A DNA stretch of 64,000 nt, taken from the NCBI RefSeq assembly GCF_900102175.1, contig NZ_FNKN01000003.1, forward strand, positions 434,414 through 498,413, read 5' to 3'. Shown here one piece after another: positions 25,012 through 32,919 of this stretch. The notes under the pieces are model-generated. The model did not search any database, was not told the DNA's origin, and saw nothing but the letters and a program-made list of their open reading frames with translations. Within the stretch, counting starts at the first letter, position 1; each line of letters begins with the position of its first letter. This DNA is from Microbacterium sp. cf332. Its GTDB lineage: Bacteria > Actinomycetota > Actinomycetes > Actinomycetales > Microbacteriaceae. Position numbers and translations under genes: made by a program.

Positions 25012-25347
25012 TCACCACGCGCTGAGAGGAAGGACCTCCACCGAGCCGTAGAGGGGAGCTCGCCGCGCGTGCCGAGATGCTTCCTCGAAGTCCGCGCACT
25101 CGAGGATGTAGTACCCGACGAGCGAGCCCGCGGGTGTGCCGTCCGCGGGCTGTGGCTTTTCCGGCGAGCGATTCTCGGTGAGTTCGGTCAGCAGGGTGCC
25201 GCCGGCGCCATCCTCGAACTGGCCGGACGTCACATATACGCCCTGTTCCTCGAGCGAGACGGTGTAGTCCGACCAGACCGCGTAATCCTCCTCCGAGTTC
25301 CCGCCGTCGTAGGTGCCGTCGGAGCGCATGAGAAGCATGACTTTCAT
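25012..25347 (-). CDS. YCII-related (DGPF-type) protein
   Basis: A 111-residue ferredoxin-like-fold protein of the YCII/DGPF group: MKVMLLMRSDG at the start, LEEQGVYVTSGQFEDG in the middle and YYILECADFEEASRHARRAP near the end. Members are often fused to or located near ECF sigma factors, but none is adjacent here. Function unknown. Confidence 0.8.
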   Translation of the reverse strand: MKVMLLMRSDGTYDGGNSEEDYAVWSDYTVSLEEQGVYVTSGQFEDGAGGTLLTELTENRSPEKPQPADGTPAGSLVGYYILECADFEEASRHARRAPLYGSVEVLPLSAW

Positions 25348-25443
25348 CGAGTTCCCCTTCGTGTTGCAGCAACCGTCTCACCCGCGACGGGTTCTGACCA
25401 CGGTGTTCACGCGAACGTCATACGTCGGCATCAGGATGAGCCC

Positions 25444-26229
25444 ATGACGAGTGGATACGACGCGACCTTCCTGCCCACCGACGTGCCCCTTCCGGTTGCT
25501 GACGGCGACACCGTGACTCTGGATTATCCGCACTTCTCGGTCGTGCTCGACCGGGATCGTCGCCTGGCGGCTGTGACGGGTGTGAACATCGACGGTGCTC
25601 AGCTGCGCGACGTGCCGCGGACGGGGGACTGGTCTCTGGACGTGCGTCTTCCGGCCGCGCAGCAGGCGGGGAATGAGATCTACTCCGGGAACGACCTCGA
25701 TCGCGGACATCTCGTCCGCAGGCGCGACCCCGGCTGGGGCGACGCGGATACGGCGCGCGAGGCCACCGAGGCGACGTTCCGGTACCCGAACGCGGCCCCG
25801 CAGGCGTCGGGCTTCAACCAGTCGAAGGAACTGTGGCTCGGACTCGAGGACCACGTTCTCGAGTACGCCGAGACGACCGAGCAGCGCATCTCCGTCTTCA
25901 CCGCACCCGTCCTCGCGAGTGACGACCCGCCCTATCGCGGTATCCAGGTGCCGCTGCAGTTCTGGAAGGTCGTCGCCTGGCAGTCGCCGCGCGGCCTGCA
26001 GGCGACAGGATTCCTCCTGGATCAGTCCGAACTCGTCGACGTGCGAACCGGTCTCGTCGAGGCGCCACCGCTCGGCGGGTTCAAGACCTTCCAGGTCACG
26101 GTCGCCGAGGTTTCGGGATTGAGTGGTGTGGACTTCGGTCCTCTTGCGGGGGCCGACGTCATGGTGCCGCGGTTGGTGGCGGAGGGTTGGCGTCGGCTGG
26201 AGACGGTTGGGGACATCGAGTTGATCTGA
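25444..26229 (+). CDS. DNA/RNA non-specific endonuclease (beta-beta-alpha-metal)
   Basis: A 261-residue nuclease of the NucA/Serratia type. The active-site DRGH is at 86-89 (NDLDRGHLVRR), with His89 as the general base; Asn116 (PNAAPQ) and Asn125 (GFNQSKELW) match the metal-site asparagines. There is no signal peptide, so unlike secreted relatives it appears cytoplasmic or exported by another route. No immunity-like gene is recognised next to it. Confidence 0.85.
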   Translation: MTSGYDATFLPTDVPLPVADGDTVTLDYPHFSVVLDRDRRLAAVTGVNIDGAQLRDVPRTGDWSLDVRLPAAQQAGNEIYSGNDLDRGHLVRRRDPGWGDADTAREATEATFRYPNAAPQASGFNQSKELWLGLEDHVLEYAETTEQRISVFTAPVLASDDPPYRGIQVPLQFWKVVAWQSPRGLQATGFLLDQSELVDVRTGLVEAPPLGGFKTFQVTVAEVSGLSGVDFGPLAGADVMVPRLVAEGWRRLETVGDIELI

Positions 26230-26449
26230 GCGGGGTTCAACGGCGGACGCTCGCACCGCTCGGGCTTCGCGGCGCACACCGTCGCAACGTGTGCGGAGCT
26301 CTGAGCGAACCGGGGGTGAGGTGGTAGGACCCGTGGGGCTCTGACGCATTCGAAGGGCACCAGGATGTTCGCCTCGCCCAGCTTGTGCTCGCATGAGCGC
26401 TGCAACCGCGCGGCCAGGACGCCCTCAAGGAACGTAAGCGCGCCACGGG
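26230..26449. other. Intergenic gap without recognised feature
   Basis: This 220-bp stretch between the nuclease gene and the DUF2975 promoter shows no gene, RNA or strong repeat that I can support. Confidence 0.4.
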
Positions 26450-26486
26450 TTGACGCTCATCGATAAACAATCTATCGTTTATCGAT
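26450..26486 (+). promoter_or_regulatory. Promoter and operator of the DUF2975/HTH operon
   Basis: TTGACG (26450-26455) and TATCGT (26473-26478) are spaced 17 bp. Overlapping them, ATCGATAAAC (26459-26468) and GTTTATCGAT (26477-26486) form a perfect 10-bp inverted repeat with an 8-base centre. The AT-rich site is unlike its surroundings and is probably bound by the small HTH protein encoded two genes on. Confidence 0.65.
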
Positions 26487-26506
26487 ACCTAGTGAAGGAG
26501 CGCGAT

Positions 26507-26983
26507 ATGAACCGAACCCTGATCGCCACCGCGAAGATCGTCTTCGCGGTGCTTGCCCTAATCGGGCTCGCGCTACAGCTCTTCATCATTCCCGCGAACG
26601 TCACTGGCCTCGCCAGCGCCTACGCGGAGGTCGCCAGCATCGCGCCGGTCATCATCGGGTGGGGAGCCTTCGTGATCGCCTGCGGTCAGGCAGCTCTCAT
26701 CGTCACATGGCGCTTGCTCGATCTTGTGCGAGACGACAGCATCTTCACGACCGACGCCTTTTCGTGGGTGCGCGCACTGACGTGGTGCCCCGCCGCGATC
26801 GGGCTCAGCACCCTCGCAATGTTCGTTGTGCTCAATGCCGCGCACGTCACGCCGCCGGCGCTGATGCTGAGCATGCTCGCCGCGATCGGAGTCAGTGCCG
26901 CGGCGACGTTGATCCTGGCCGTGCTGTTCGCGCTGCTGCGGCAGTCCGCCACCATGAGACACGACCTTGCGGAGGTCATCTGA
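26507..26983 (+). CDS. DUF2975 membrane protein
   Basis: A 158-residue protein with four helices (about 7-27, 45-65, 92-112 and 120-142), matching DUF2975 in size, in its central DSIFTTDAFSWVR motif and in its partner gene. GAAGGAG lies seven bases before the ATG; an upstream in-frame start would fall inside the promoter. It overlaps the following HTH gene by one base (TGATG). DUF2975/HTH pairs are common in Gram-positives, role unknown. Confidence 0.8.
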   Translation: MNRTLIATAKIVFAVLALIGLALQLFIIPANVTGLASAYAEVASIAPVIIGWGAFVIACGQAALIVTWRLLDLVRDDSIFTTDAFSWVRALTWCPAAIGLSTLAMFVVLNAAHVTPPALMLSMLAAIGVSAAATLILAVLFALLRQSATMRHDLAEVI

Positions 26984-27237
26984 TGCCGATCCTCGTCGAC
27001 ATCGACCGGCTCATGGACGAGCGCGGCATGACCGTCGCTGAATTGTCCGCGCTGATAGGAATCACGCCAGCGAACCTTGCCGTGCTAAAGAACGGTCGCG
27101 CGAAGGCCGTCCGCTTCTCCACGCTCTCTGCGCTCTGTGAGGCGCTCGACTGCCAGCCCGGCGACATACTCCGATACGACAACGCCCCGGCCGAATCTAT
27201 AGACCCAGCCGGGGCGTCGGCGACGATCGCACGTTAG
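26983..27237 (+). CDS. Small XRE/Cro-type HTH regulator (YozG-like)
   Basis: An 84-residue protein that is almost entirely one helix-turn-helix domain: MDERGMTVAELSALIGITPANLAVLKNGRAKAVRFSTLSALCEALDCQPGDIL. It resembles YozG/YgzD regulators paired with DUF2975 proteins. It probably represses its own operon at the 26459-26486 palindrome. Its stop overlaps the convergent pseudogene by two bases. Confidence 0.85.
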   Translation: MPILVDIDRLMDERGMTVAELSALIGITPANLAVLKNGRAKAVRFSTLSALCEALDCQPGDILRYDNAPAESIDPAGASATIAR

Positions 27238-27778
27238 ACGATGTTCGGGTTGATCCGCGTTGTCTGAATGTTGAAGATGGTCTTTGGGGCGTTGGATTCG
27301 AGCGAGTCGGTGGCCCACCCGACGACTTCGGGCCCAGCCCTCCAAGCGCCGGTCGCGCACGACGCGTTCGAGCACGTCGTACCGGTCACAGCCGAACCAC
27401 CGCGGGTCCACCAGAAGCAGACCGCGGGTCCACCAGAAGCAGACTGTGATGATGCGCTGGCCGCTGTAGACGTTCGCGGCCGCCTTCCCCGCGCCTCTGT
27501 AGGTGACCTAGGCATTCCTCCGCGTAGGCATAGCTCGGGCCCCACGACGCCATAGGCGTGATGGTCCCCGGGGGAATGTCGGTCGGGTAGTTCATGCCGA
27601 CGAGCGCGCCGGTGTCGTGGCCGCCGTAGACGACCAGCTCTCCGACGGGGACGGGCGCCGGGACTAGGTCTGCGTCCAGTTCGGTGGAGGCCGAAGCCGC
27701 GCTCGGCAGCGCGGTGACGGCGATCAAGCTGGCGAGCACGCTTGCTCTGATGGACAGGGTCCAAATACTTCTGAGCAA
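27234..27778 (-). pseudogene. Frameshifted secreted-protein gene
   Basis: The frame opens with a clear signal peptide (LASLIAVTALPSAASA, from a TTG near 27778) and continues through VVYGGHDTGALVGMNYPTDI to a cysteine near 27512. There an extra base (about 27508) shifts the frame. The next frame is broken again by a tandem duplication of 22 bp (27401-27444). Removing one base and one repeat copy restores a 173-residue open frame ending NIQTTRINPNIV. The mature part is Gly/Thr-rich with four to five cysteines. I do not recognise the family. Two independent lesions make a sequencing error less likely. Confidence 0.7.
27401..27444. repeat. Perfect 22-bp tandem duplication
   Basis: 27401-27422 and 27423-27444 are identical. 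The duplication lies in the pseudogene and adds one base modulo three, so it breaks the frame. It looks like a recent slippage event. Confidence 0.9.
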
Positions 27779-27832
27779 ACCCTGCCGACCCAGGGGCGTC
27801 GAAAACCATGGGTTTCGACGCTGTTTCAGAGG

Positions 27833-27905
27833 TGGGCCCCGTGGGGCTCGAACCCACGACCCGCGGATTAAAAGTCCGATGCTCTACCGACTGAGCTAGA
27901 GGCCC
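27833..27905 (-). tRNA. tRNA-Lys (anticodon UUU)
   Basis: A complete 73-nt cloverleaf on the minus strand. The acceptor GGGCCTC pairs with GGGGCCC (with G-T), the D-arm reads AGCTCAGTCGGTAGAGC, the anticodon loop is CTTTTAA, and the T-arm contains GGTTCGAGCC. The discriminator is A (27833). Only CC follows and then T, so the final A of CCA is not encoded. Confidence 0.95.
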
Positions 27906-28027
27906 TGAGCTTCCTAGCCTAGTAGCCGTGACCGGGCGATCGAGCCGCCCTGCACCGCTGCTGCCGGCTGCCGTCCGCGGCATCCGCTCGCACCACCGGG
28001 CGCCGCGGCATCCGTCCGGGCACGACA

Positions 28028-28057
28028 AAGCGGCCGGTGTGCTCGCACCGGCCGCTT
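28028..28057 (-). terminator. Terminator of the FAS1 lipoprotein gene
   Basis: AAGCGGCCGGTG (28028-28039) pairs with 28046-28057 around a 6-base loop, about 60 bp past the FAS1 stop. On the minus strand the stem is followed by a short T-containing run (TTTGT). The rest of the 27906-28119 gap holds nothing I can assign. Confidence 0.6.
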
Positions 28058-28119
28058 CGCCTCAGCCACGGAGTTAACCGAGGCCGTGCCGCGGGAACCC
28101 CTCACCGCGGCTGTTCGGG

Positions 28120-28794
28120 TCACATCGGGGGCATCAGCACCGTGTCGATGAGGTAAACCGTGGCGTTGGCCGTCGTGACGCCACCGCAGATGACTGCAGC
28201 GCTGTCGTTGACCATGATGTTGTCGCCGGAGCCGGTGACGGTCAGGTCGGCACCGTTGACCGTGGTGTGGGTGCCGTCGATCTCGTCGGGCGCGATCTGG
28301 CCGGGGACGACGTGGTAGGTGAGGATCGACGTGAGGGTCGCCGAGTCGGTCTTCAGCGACTCGATGGTGGCGGGGTCGATCTTGGCGAATGCGTCGTCGA
28401 CGGGAGCGAAGACGGTGAACTCGTCACCGTTCAGCGTGTCGACGAGGTTGACGTCAGGGTTGAGCTGACCGCTGACGGCTGCGACGAGGGTGGTGAGCAG
28501 CGGGTTGTTCGACGCTGCGGTGGCCACCGGGTCCTGAGCCATACCGGCGACCGAGCCAGCGCCGTCCGGAACGGCTGCGGCGTAGTCGGCACAGCCGGGG
28601 CCGACGAGGTTCGAAGCCGGGTCCATGGTGGTGGCTTCGGGCGAAGCCGACTCCATCGGAGCTGCCGACGACGAGGGGGCCTCGGTCTCCTCGGTGGCGT
28701 TGTCACCCGATCCCGCCGAGCAGGCCGACAGAGCGAGCGCTCCGGCGAAGCCGAGGGCCAGGGCAGCAGTGAACTTCTTCTTGGTGCTGAGCAT
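28120..28794 (-). CDS. FAS1 (fasciclin) domain lipoprotein
   Basis: A 224-residue exported lipoprotein. A lysine-rich start and hydrophobic core end at LSAC, giving the lipidated Cys24. A Ser/Glu/Thr-rich spacer follows, then one FAS1 domain (about 85-224) with [24 protein letters not shown] and [20 protein letters not shown] lies five bases before the ATG. It is divergent from sigK-rskA. In Mycobacterium the FAS1 proteins MPT70 and MPT83 are SigK targets encoded beside sigK-rskA, so control by the neighbouring sigma factor is likely. FAS1 domains mediate adhesion or envelope interactions. Confidence 0.9.
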   Translation of the reverse strand: MLSTKKKFTAALALGFAGALALSACSAGSGDNATEETEAPSSSAAPMESASPEATTMDPASNLVGPGCADYAAAVPDGAGSVAGMAQDPVATAASNNPLLTTLVAAVSGQLNPDVNLVDTLNGDEFTVFAPVDDAFAKIDPATIESLKTDSATLTSILTYHVVPGQIAPDEIDGTHTTVNGADLTVTGSGDNIMVNDSAAVICGGVTTANATVYLIDTVLMPPM

Positions 28795-29043
28795 GATTGC
28801 CTCCGTGTGTTCTCCGCCGTGGTCCGTCCCCGGCGTCGAGAGTTCTTCGGAGACCCCCTGCGATCGGATCGGAAAAAGTTCGGGAATCTCGAAAATCGCG
28901 CTTCGGGCAATCCGATACACCCCCCTTATACGAAGCAGAGTCGACACGGACACACGCCGGCGACCACGATGGCCCCACGGGCGGTTGGTAGAGAAGCGGT
29001 AACAGGTCGGCGCTGCATCCGAGAACACGTCAGGGGATGCGGC

Positions 29044-29643
29044 ATGCTTGTAGCGATGGTCATAGATGGAATGGACGTGCCCGACGACGGGGCGTCGACG
29101 GATCACGTCGCGGAGCTGATTCAGCGCTGCGCCGACGGTGACCACAGCGCTTTCACCCGCCTCTACGACACGCTCTCGTCACGCGTGTTCGGGCTCATCC
29201 TCCGCGTGCTGGTCGATCGGTCGCAGAGCGAGGAAGTGCTGCAAGAGGTCTTCCTCGAAGTGTGGCAATCCGCTTCGACGTTTGCTCCGAAGAAGGGGCA
29301 AGGAAGGTCGTGGATCCTCACGATCGCACACCGCCGCGCAGTCGACCGGGTTCGGTCGTCGCAGGCGAGCAGCGATCGCGATGTTCGTGCGGGCTACCGA
29401 GAAATGGCGTCACAGCCCGAAGGTGTCGCCGAGCAAGTTGAGCTTCGCATCGAAGGACGGCGCGTCGCTCGGGCTCTCAGCTCTCTACCCGAGGCACAGC
29501 GAGAGGCCATCACCCTCGCCTACTACGGGGGTTACAGTCAGAGCGAGATCGCAGCGCTGGTGGGAGCGCCGCTCGGAACGATCAAGACACGGATGCGTGA
29601 CGGATTGACCAGGCTCCGAAGTGCAATGGGGGTGACATCGTGA
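29044..29643 (+). CDS. sigK: ECF sigma factor, SigK-like
   Basis: A sigma-70 family ECF factor of up to 199 residues. Region 2 reads [22 protein letters not shown] ... [13 protein letters not shown] and region 4 reads [41 protein letters not shown], the HTH that recognises the -35 element. Three in-frame ATGs (29044, 29056, 29071) are possible; the first has AGGGG seven bases upstream. The stop overlaps the anti-sigma start (GTGA). Paired with RskA and divergent from a FAS1 lipoprotein, it matches the actinobacterial SigK locus. Confidence 0.88.
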   Translation: MLVAMVIDGMDVPDDGASTDHVAELIQRCADGDHSAFTRLYDTLSSRVFGLILRVLVDRSQSEEVLQEVFLEVWQSASTFAPKKGQGRSWILTIAHRRAVDRVRSSQASSDRDVRAGYREMASQPEGVAEQVELRIEGRRVARALSSLPEAQREAITLAYYGGYSQSEIAALVGAPLGTIKTRMRDGLTRLRSAMGVTS

Positions 29644-30506
29644 ACGAACAGACTTTCGCCGAACTCTCGGCAGGCTACGCGCTCGGCGCGCTGTCTCCTG
29701 AAGACGAGCTCGCCTACCGCGAGGCTCTCGACGCGCACCCCGAGTGGATGCCGATCGTCGAGGCAGACGCCGCCACCGCCGCGCTCCTCTCCGAAGGGGT
29801 CGCCGACGTCGCGCCGCCCGCCTCTCTGCGAGCGAACCTCCTCGCCCAGATCGGCGCACCCGAGGTCGACATCGACGTGGCTCCGGCATCAGCCGTGACG
29901 AGCGACGCGGACGCGGCATCCATCGCCGGGACGCGCGACCCCGACGTCGCCGATGCCGACGACGAACTCGAGGATGACGACCCGCGGGCCGCCGGACACC
30001 GCGTGGGCTCGCCCGTGACCGAGCAGGTGCAGACCGTTCAGCGTCGCAACTGGACGCGCAGCCTGTTCGCACTCACCGCATCGATCGCGTTGCTCGTGGG
30101 CATCGGCTGGGGAGTCGGCACGCTGACCGACGGCATGCGTGCCCCCTCCGCCAACAGCGTGCTCGCACAGATCGAGCAGTCGGGCGACGCGCAGTCGAGC
30201 ACGGCGCAGCTGGCCGACGGCGGCGAAGCGACGGTGCACTGGTCGCCGAGCGTCGAAGGCGTCGTGCTCGTTGCCGAAGGACTGCCCGAGATCGCCGACG
30301 ACCAGTCGTACGAGGCCTGGTTCGTTCGCGGTAGCGCGCCGGTCCCGGCGGGGGCGTTCGAGTCGAGCGATGGCTCGGCGGCGCTGCTCCTCGACGGCGA
30401 CATGCAGCCCGACGACGTCATCGCCCTCACCATCGAACAGAGCGGCGGCTCGCCCAGCGGCCTGCCGACCACCGACCCGATCGTCGCCATCCCGACGTCC
30501 GCCTGA
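29640..30506 (+). CDS. rskA: Anti-sigma K factor RskA
   Basis: A 288-residue single-pass membrane protein. The N-terminal cytoplasmic part (LSAGYALGALSPEDELAYREAL) binds the sigma factor; it lacks a zinc HxxxCxxC motif, as in RskA. An acidic linker leads to a transmembrane helix at about 139-162 (FALTASIALLVGIGWGVGT). The extracytoplasmic RskA domain contains SYEAWFVRGSAPVPAGAF. The GTG overlaps the sigK stop. It should hold SigK inactive until regulated proteolysis, by family knowledge. Confidence 0.9.
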   Translation: MNEQTFAELSAGYALGALSPEDELAYREALDAHPEWMPIVEADAATAALLSEGVADVAPPASLRANLLAQIGAPEVDIDVAPASAVTSDADAASIAGTRDPDVADADDELEDDDPRAAGHRVGSPVTEQVQTVQRRNWTRSLFALTASIALLVGIGWGVGTLTDGMRAPSANSVLAQIEQSGDAQSSTAQLADGGEATVHWSPSVEGVVLVAEGLPEIADDQSYEAWFVRGSAPVPAGAFESSDGSAALLLDGDMQPDDVIALTIEQSGGSPSGLPTTDPIVAIPTSA

Positions 30507-30532
30507 CTGCCCACCCCGTTATCCGGCAGCGG

Positions 30533-30559
30533 AACGGCCGACCTTCGTGGTCGGCCGTT
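30533..30559 (+). terminator. Terminator after rskA
   Basis: AACGGCCGACC (30533-30543) pairs with 30549-30559 around TTCGT, 27 bp past the rskA stop, followed by a T-containing stretch. The remaining gap to 30672 is G-rich low-complexity sequence. Confidence 0.65.
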
Positions 30560-30672
30560 CTGTCGTTGTGGGGCGGGGCTGGCGCGGCGTGGGGCGGGGA
30601 GGGTTCGGCGTGGGGTGTTCGCAGTGGGCGAGCGGAGGCCACGAGGATGCCGTGCTCGCTTAGCCTGGATTG

Positions 30673-31311
30673 ATGACGGACGGATCCCGGGACTACCACA
30701 AGCCCGTTCGGCGCCCCGCCGACGAATTCGATCGACACTTCGCCGGTGAGGACCCCGCGGAGGTCTCGCGCGTGGCTCATGCCACGGCGGGTGCCCTGCT
30801 GTCGCGCGTGCGCGAAGACCCGAGCGACGCCGTCGTCGACCGCCTTGTGGGTTTCACCGCAGAGCACGGGATCGACACCGTCGCCGAGCTCTGGTCGCGT
30901 TCGCCCGCGAAGTCGTTGCCCGGTGCGCTGTGGCGCCTGTACCTGCTGCAGCTCATGATCCATCGCGACCCGCGCACCGCTGCGCTGCTGTACGAGCGGG
31001 GCAGAGTCACACTGCGCTCGGCCGACGAGGTCATCGCCGGTGCTCCGACACCCGCGGGTCCCGAAGAGCTCGTGGCCCTGATCGACATCATCCTGCGGGG
31101 CGTCTTCCGCGGCGACTTCGCCGTCGCCCTCGAGCGCGCGGCGTCGTTCTGCCGTGTGCAGGCGGCGGGTGCGACATCCGTCGCCGACGACCACGACGCC
31201 AGCGAGCCCGACCGCTCGTCGGCGTTCACCGCGCGCGCCCTGCGACTGAGCACGTACGCCGAAGACCTGGGTTCGTGCGCGGGCCTGTGGCGGCGCGAAG
31301 CGCTGACCTGA
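30673..31311 (+). CDS. Conserved actinobacterial protein, unknown (helical)
   Basis: A 212-residue, mostly helical soluble protein: FDRHFAGEDPAEVSRVAHATAGALLSRV, LPGALWRLYLLQLMIHRDPRTAALLYERG and FAVALERAASFCRVQA. I recognise it as a conserved protein of Microbacteriaceae and relatives, sometimes mislabelled as an RNA polymerase subunit in databases, but no function is established. ATG at 30673 is chosen because the preceding TTG has no advantage. Confidence 0.75.
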   Translation: MTDGSRDYHKPVRRPADEFDRHFAGEDPAEVSRVAHATAGALLSRVREDPSDAVVDRLVGFTAEHGIDTVAELWSRSPAKSLPGALWRLYLLQLMIHRDPRTAALLYERGRVTLRSADEVIAGAPTPAGPEELVALIDIILRGVFRGDFAVALERAASFCRVQAAGATSVADDHDASEPDRSSAFTARALRLSTYAEDLGSCAGLWRREALT

Positions 31312-31383
31312 GCCGGTGAGGTCGAGGCGGTTCCGCCCTGATCTCCGCGGTTTCGCGGTTCGCCGTTCGCGGCGGAAAAGATA

Positions 31384-31467
31384 AGTGCCGGGCCGCAGAA
31401 CGCCTCTCGGCGCGTGGCCGCTCGCAGCGGCTGAAGATGGAGCCCGGGGTTACTGCGGCCCGGCACT
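31384..31467. ncRNA. Candidate structured RNA / complex inverted repeat
   Basis: A perfect 15-bp outer stem (AGTGCCGGGCCGCAG at 31384-31398 with 31453-31467) encloses 54 bases. These contain two further perfect hairpins, CGCC-TCTC-GGCG (31401-31412) and GCCGCT-CGC-AGCGGC (31417-31431). Such a multi-branched fold is more than a simple terminator and resembles a small RNA or riboswitch-like element. It lies in the 383-bp gap between the helical protein gene and pabC. It matches no RNA family I know. The rest of the gap contains hairpin-prone GC-rich sequence and repeat copy A. Confidence 0.35.
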
Positions 31468-31585
31468 CACAGTCTAACGGAGCCCCACCCGTGGGCATTC
31501 CCGGGGTTGACGATCGGGACCTCTGGCGGGTAGCGGATGAGGTCGATCGGGCCGGGCTTGGTGGCTGGGCGCCTGCCGGCTGGTG

Positions 31586-31667
31586 CCGCGATGCAAGGGT
31601 TCTGGGGCGACATGCCGGGCGGCCGGCATCCCTCGCGGGGTGTCGCACCGGATGTCGTGCATCCCGG
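31586..31667 (+). repeat. 82-bp palindromic repeat, copy A
   Basis: Begins CCGCGATGCAAGGG and ends GTGCATCCCGG, with an inner CGACA/TGTCG pair. It has the same length as copy D read on the other strand and nearly the same sequence at both ends and around GGGGTGTCGC. It lies 28 bp before pabC. Confidence 0.75.
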
Positions 31668-31694
31668 CACTCGGGCGCGTCGTAGGCTCGGCGC

Positions 31695-32579
31695 ATGGCA
31701 TTGCGATTCGCGCTGATGATCGACCCGCTCGCGGCGGATGAGACCCCGTCCGACCTCGCGTCGACCTTCACGTCGGTCGACCCGGCCGCGCCGGCGCTCA
31801 CCGTCGGTGAGCTCAGCACGCAACGGGGCGACGGCATCTTCGAGTCGATCGGCGTCGTCGACGGTCACTCGCAGGAGGTCGAGGCGCACCTCGAGCGCCT
31901 CGCTCACTCCGCCGAGCTCTGCGACCTGCCCGCGCCGAACATCGCGCAGTGGCGGGCGGCGGTCGCGATCGCGGCTGCCGAGAGCGGCCCGGGCGAGGGA
32001 GTGGTCAAGCTCATCCTCAGCCGGGGTATCGAGCACGGCCCGACGCCCACCGCCTGGGCGACCGCTGCGGCGGCCGCGGACTTCACGGCGCCCCGCACCG
32101 ACGGCATCCGCGTCGTGACCCTCGACCGGGGGTACGCGATCGACGCACCGGCACGCGCGCCCTGGCTGCTGCTCGGCGCCAAGACGCTGTCGTACGCGGT
32201 GAACATGGCGGCGCTCCGCGAGGCGCACCGGCGCGGCAGCGACGACGCGATCTTCCTCAGCTCCGACGGATTCGTGCTCGAGGCGCCCACCGCATCGCTG
32301 ATCCTGCGGCGAGGCGACACCTTCGTCACGCCCGCCCCGAACGGCGGGATCCTGCACGGCACGACCCAGCTCAGCCTCTTCGAGCACCTCGCGCAGCGCG
32401 GATTCGAGACCGTCTACGAGACGATTCCGCTCGATGACCTGCGCCGAGCGGATGCCGCCTGGCTCGTGTCCAGCGTCCGGCTCGCAGCCCCCATCGTCGA
32501 GCTCGACGGCGCCGCCCTCGCCGTCGATGCCGAGTTCACCGCATCCCTCAACGACTACCTGCTCTCGCCGCGCGACTGA
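31695..32579 (+). CDS. pabC: Aminodeoxychorismate lyase-like, class IV aminotransferase
   Basis: A 294-residue fold-type IV PLP enzyme. Lys163 (LLLGAKTLSYAVN) is the Schiff-base lysine, Glu196 (DGFVLEAPTASLIL) the cofactor-contacting acid, and RGDGIFESIGVV the N-terminal substrate segment. It is probably 4-amino-4-deoxychorismate lyase, giving p-aminobenzoate for folate; branched-chain or D-amino acid aminotransferase activity cannot be excluded. It is flanked by palindromic repeats A and B. A homologue lies in the same neighbourhood as pst, glnR and nitrobindin genes in Mycobacterium, so the gene order is partly ancestral. Confidence 0.8.
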   Translation: MALRFALMIDPLAADETPSDLASTFTSVDPAAPALTVGELSTQRGDGIFESIGVVDGHSQEVEAHLERLAHSAELCDLPAPNIAQWRAAVAIAAAESGPGEGVVKLILSRGIEHGPTPTAWATAAAAADFTAPRTDGIRVVTLDRGYAIDAPARAPWLLLGAKTLSYAVNMAALREAHRRGSDDAIFLSSDGFVLEAPTASLILRRGDTFVTPAPNGGILHGTTQLSLFEHLAQRGFETVYETIPLDDLRRADAAWLVSSVRLAAPIVELDGAALAVDAEFTASLNDYLLSPRD

Positions 32580-32611
32580 CCCGGCCCGGCTCCTCGGGCG
32601 GGGCCGCGTCT

Positions 32612-32695
32612 GCCGCGTTGCAAGGGATTATGCGCGACGCGCCGTGCGGGGGTTGAGGCTGCCGGGGTGTCTTCCGTACTCCCTTGCATCGCGGC
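32612..32695 (+). repeat. 84-bp palindromic repeat, copy B
   Basis: Ends GCCGCGTTGCAAGGGAT and ACTCCCTTGCATCGCGGC are near-perfect inverted copies. The interior contains GCGACGCGCCG and CCGGGGTGTC. Starts 33 bp after pabC. Aligns over its whole length with copy C. Confidence 0.8.
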
Positions 32696-32704
32696 CCATT
32701 GCCC

Positions 32705-32772
32705 GTGGCTCGTGGGCCGTGGGCCGTGGGTCGTGGGTCGGGGCTGTGGGTCGTGGGCTGTGGCCTGTGGCC
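32705..32772. repeat. Heptamer tandem array (GTGGGYC)
   Basis: About nine imperfect copies of GTGGGCC/GTGGGTC/GTGGGCT run between repeat copies B and C. The 32580-32919 gap thus consists of repeat B, this array and repeat C, with no gene. Confidence 0.8.
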
Positions 32773-32805
32773 GGTGACCGGGCCCACCGACCTGCGCGAG
32801 CGGAT

Positions 32806-32889
32806 GCCGCGATACAAGGGAACGAGCGCGGCGCGCCGGTGAAGCCCAAGGCTGACCGGGGTGTCGGAAGCGATCCCTTGCATCCGCGC
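32806..32889 (+). repeat. 84-bp palindromic repeat, copy C
   Basis: Starts GCCGCGATACAAGGGA and ends TCCCTTGCATCCGCGC; the interior has GCGGCGCGCCGG and CCGGGGTGTCGG. Closely matches copy B and lies just past the 3' end of the DUF559 nuclease gene. Confidence 0.8.
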
Positions 32890-32919
32890 ATCCGCGCGTC
32901 GGCGCACCGGCGCACCGGC

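Noticed and set aside
25444..26229. Nuclease gene as part of a toxin-immunity or defence system
   Set aside because: No immunity-like partner, secretion domain or defence gene adjoins it; neighbours are a YCII protein and a DUF2975/HTH pair with their own promoter.
31384..31467. Structured element as a tRNA, SRP RNA or RNase P RNA
   Set aside because: It lacks the T-loop GTTCRA pattern, the SRP tetraloop core and the RNase P conserved segments.
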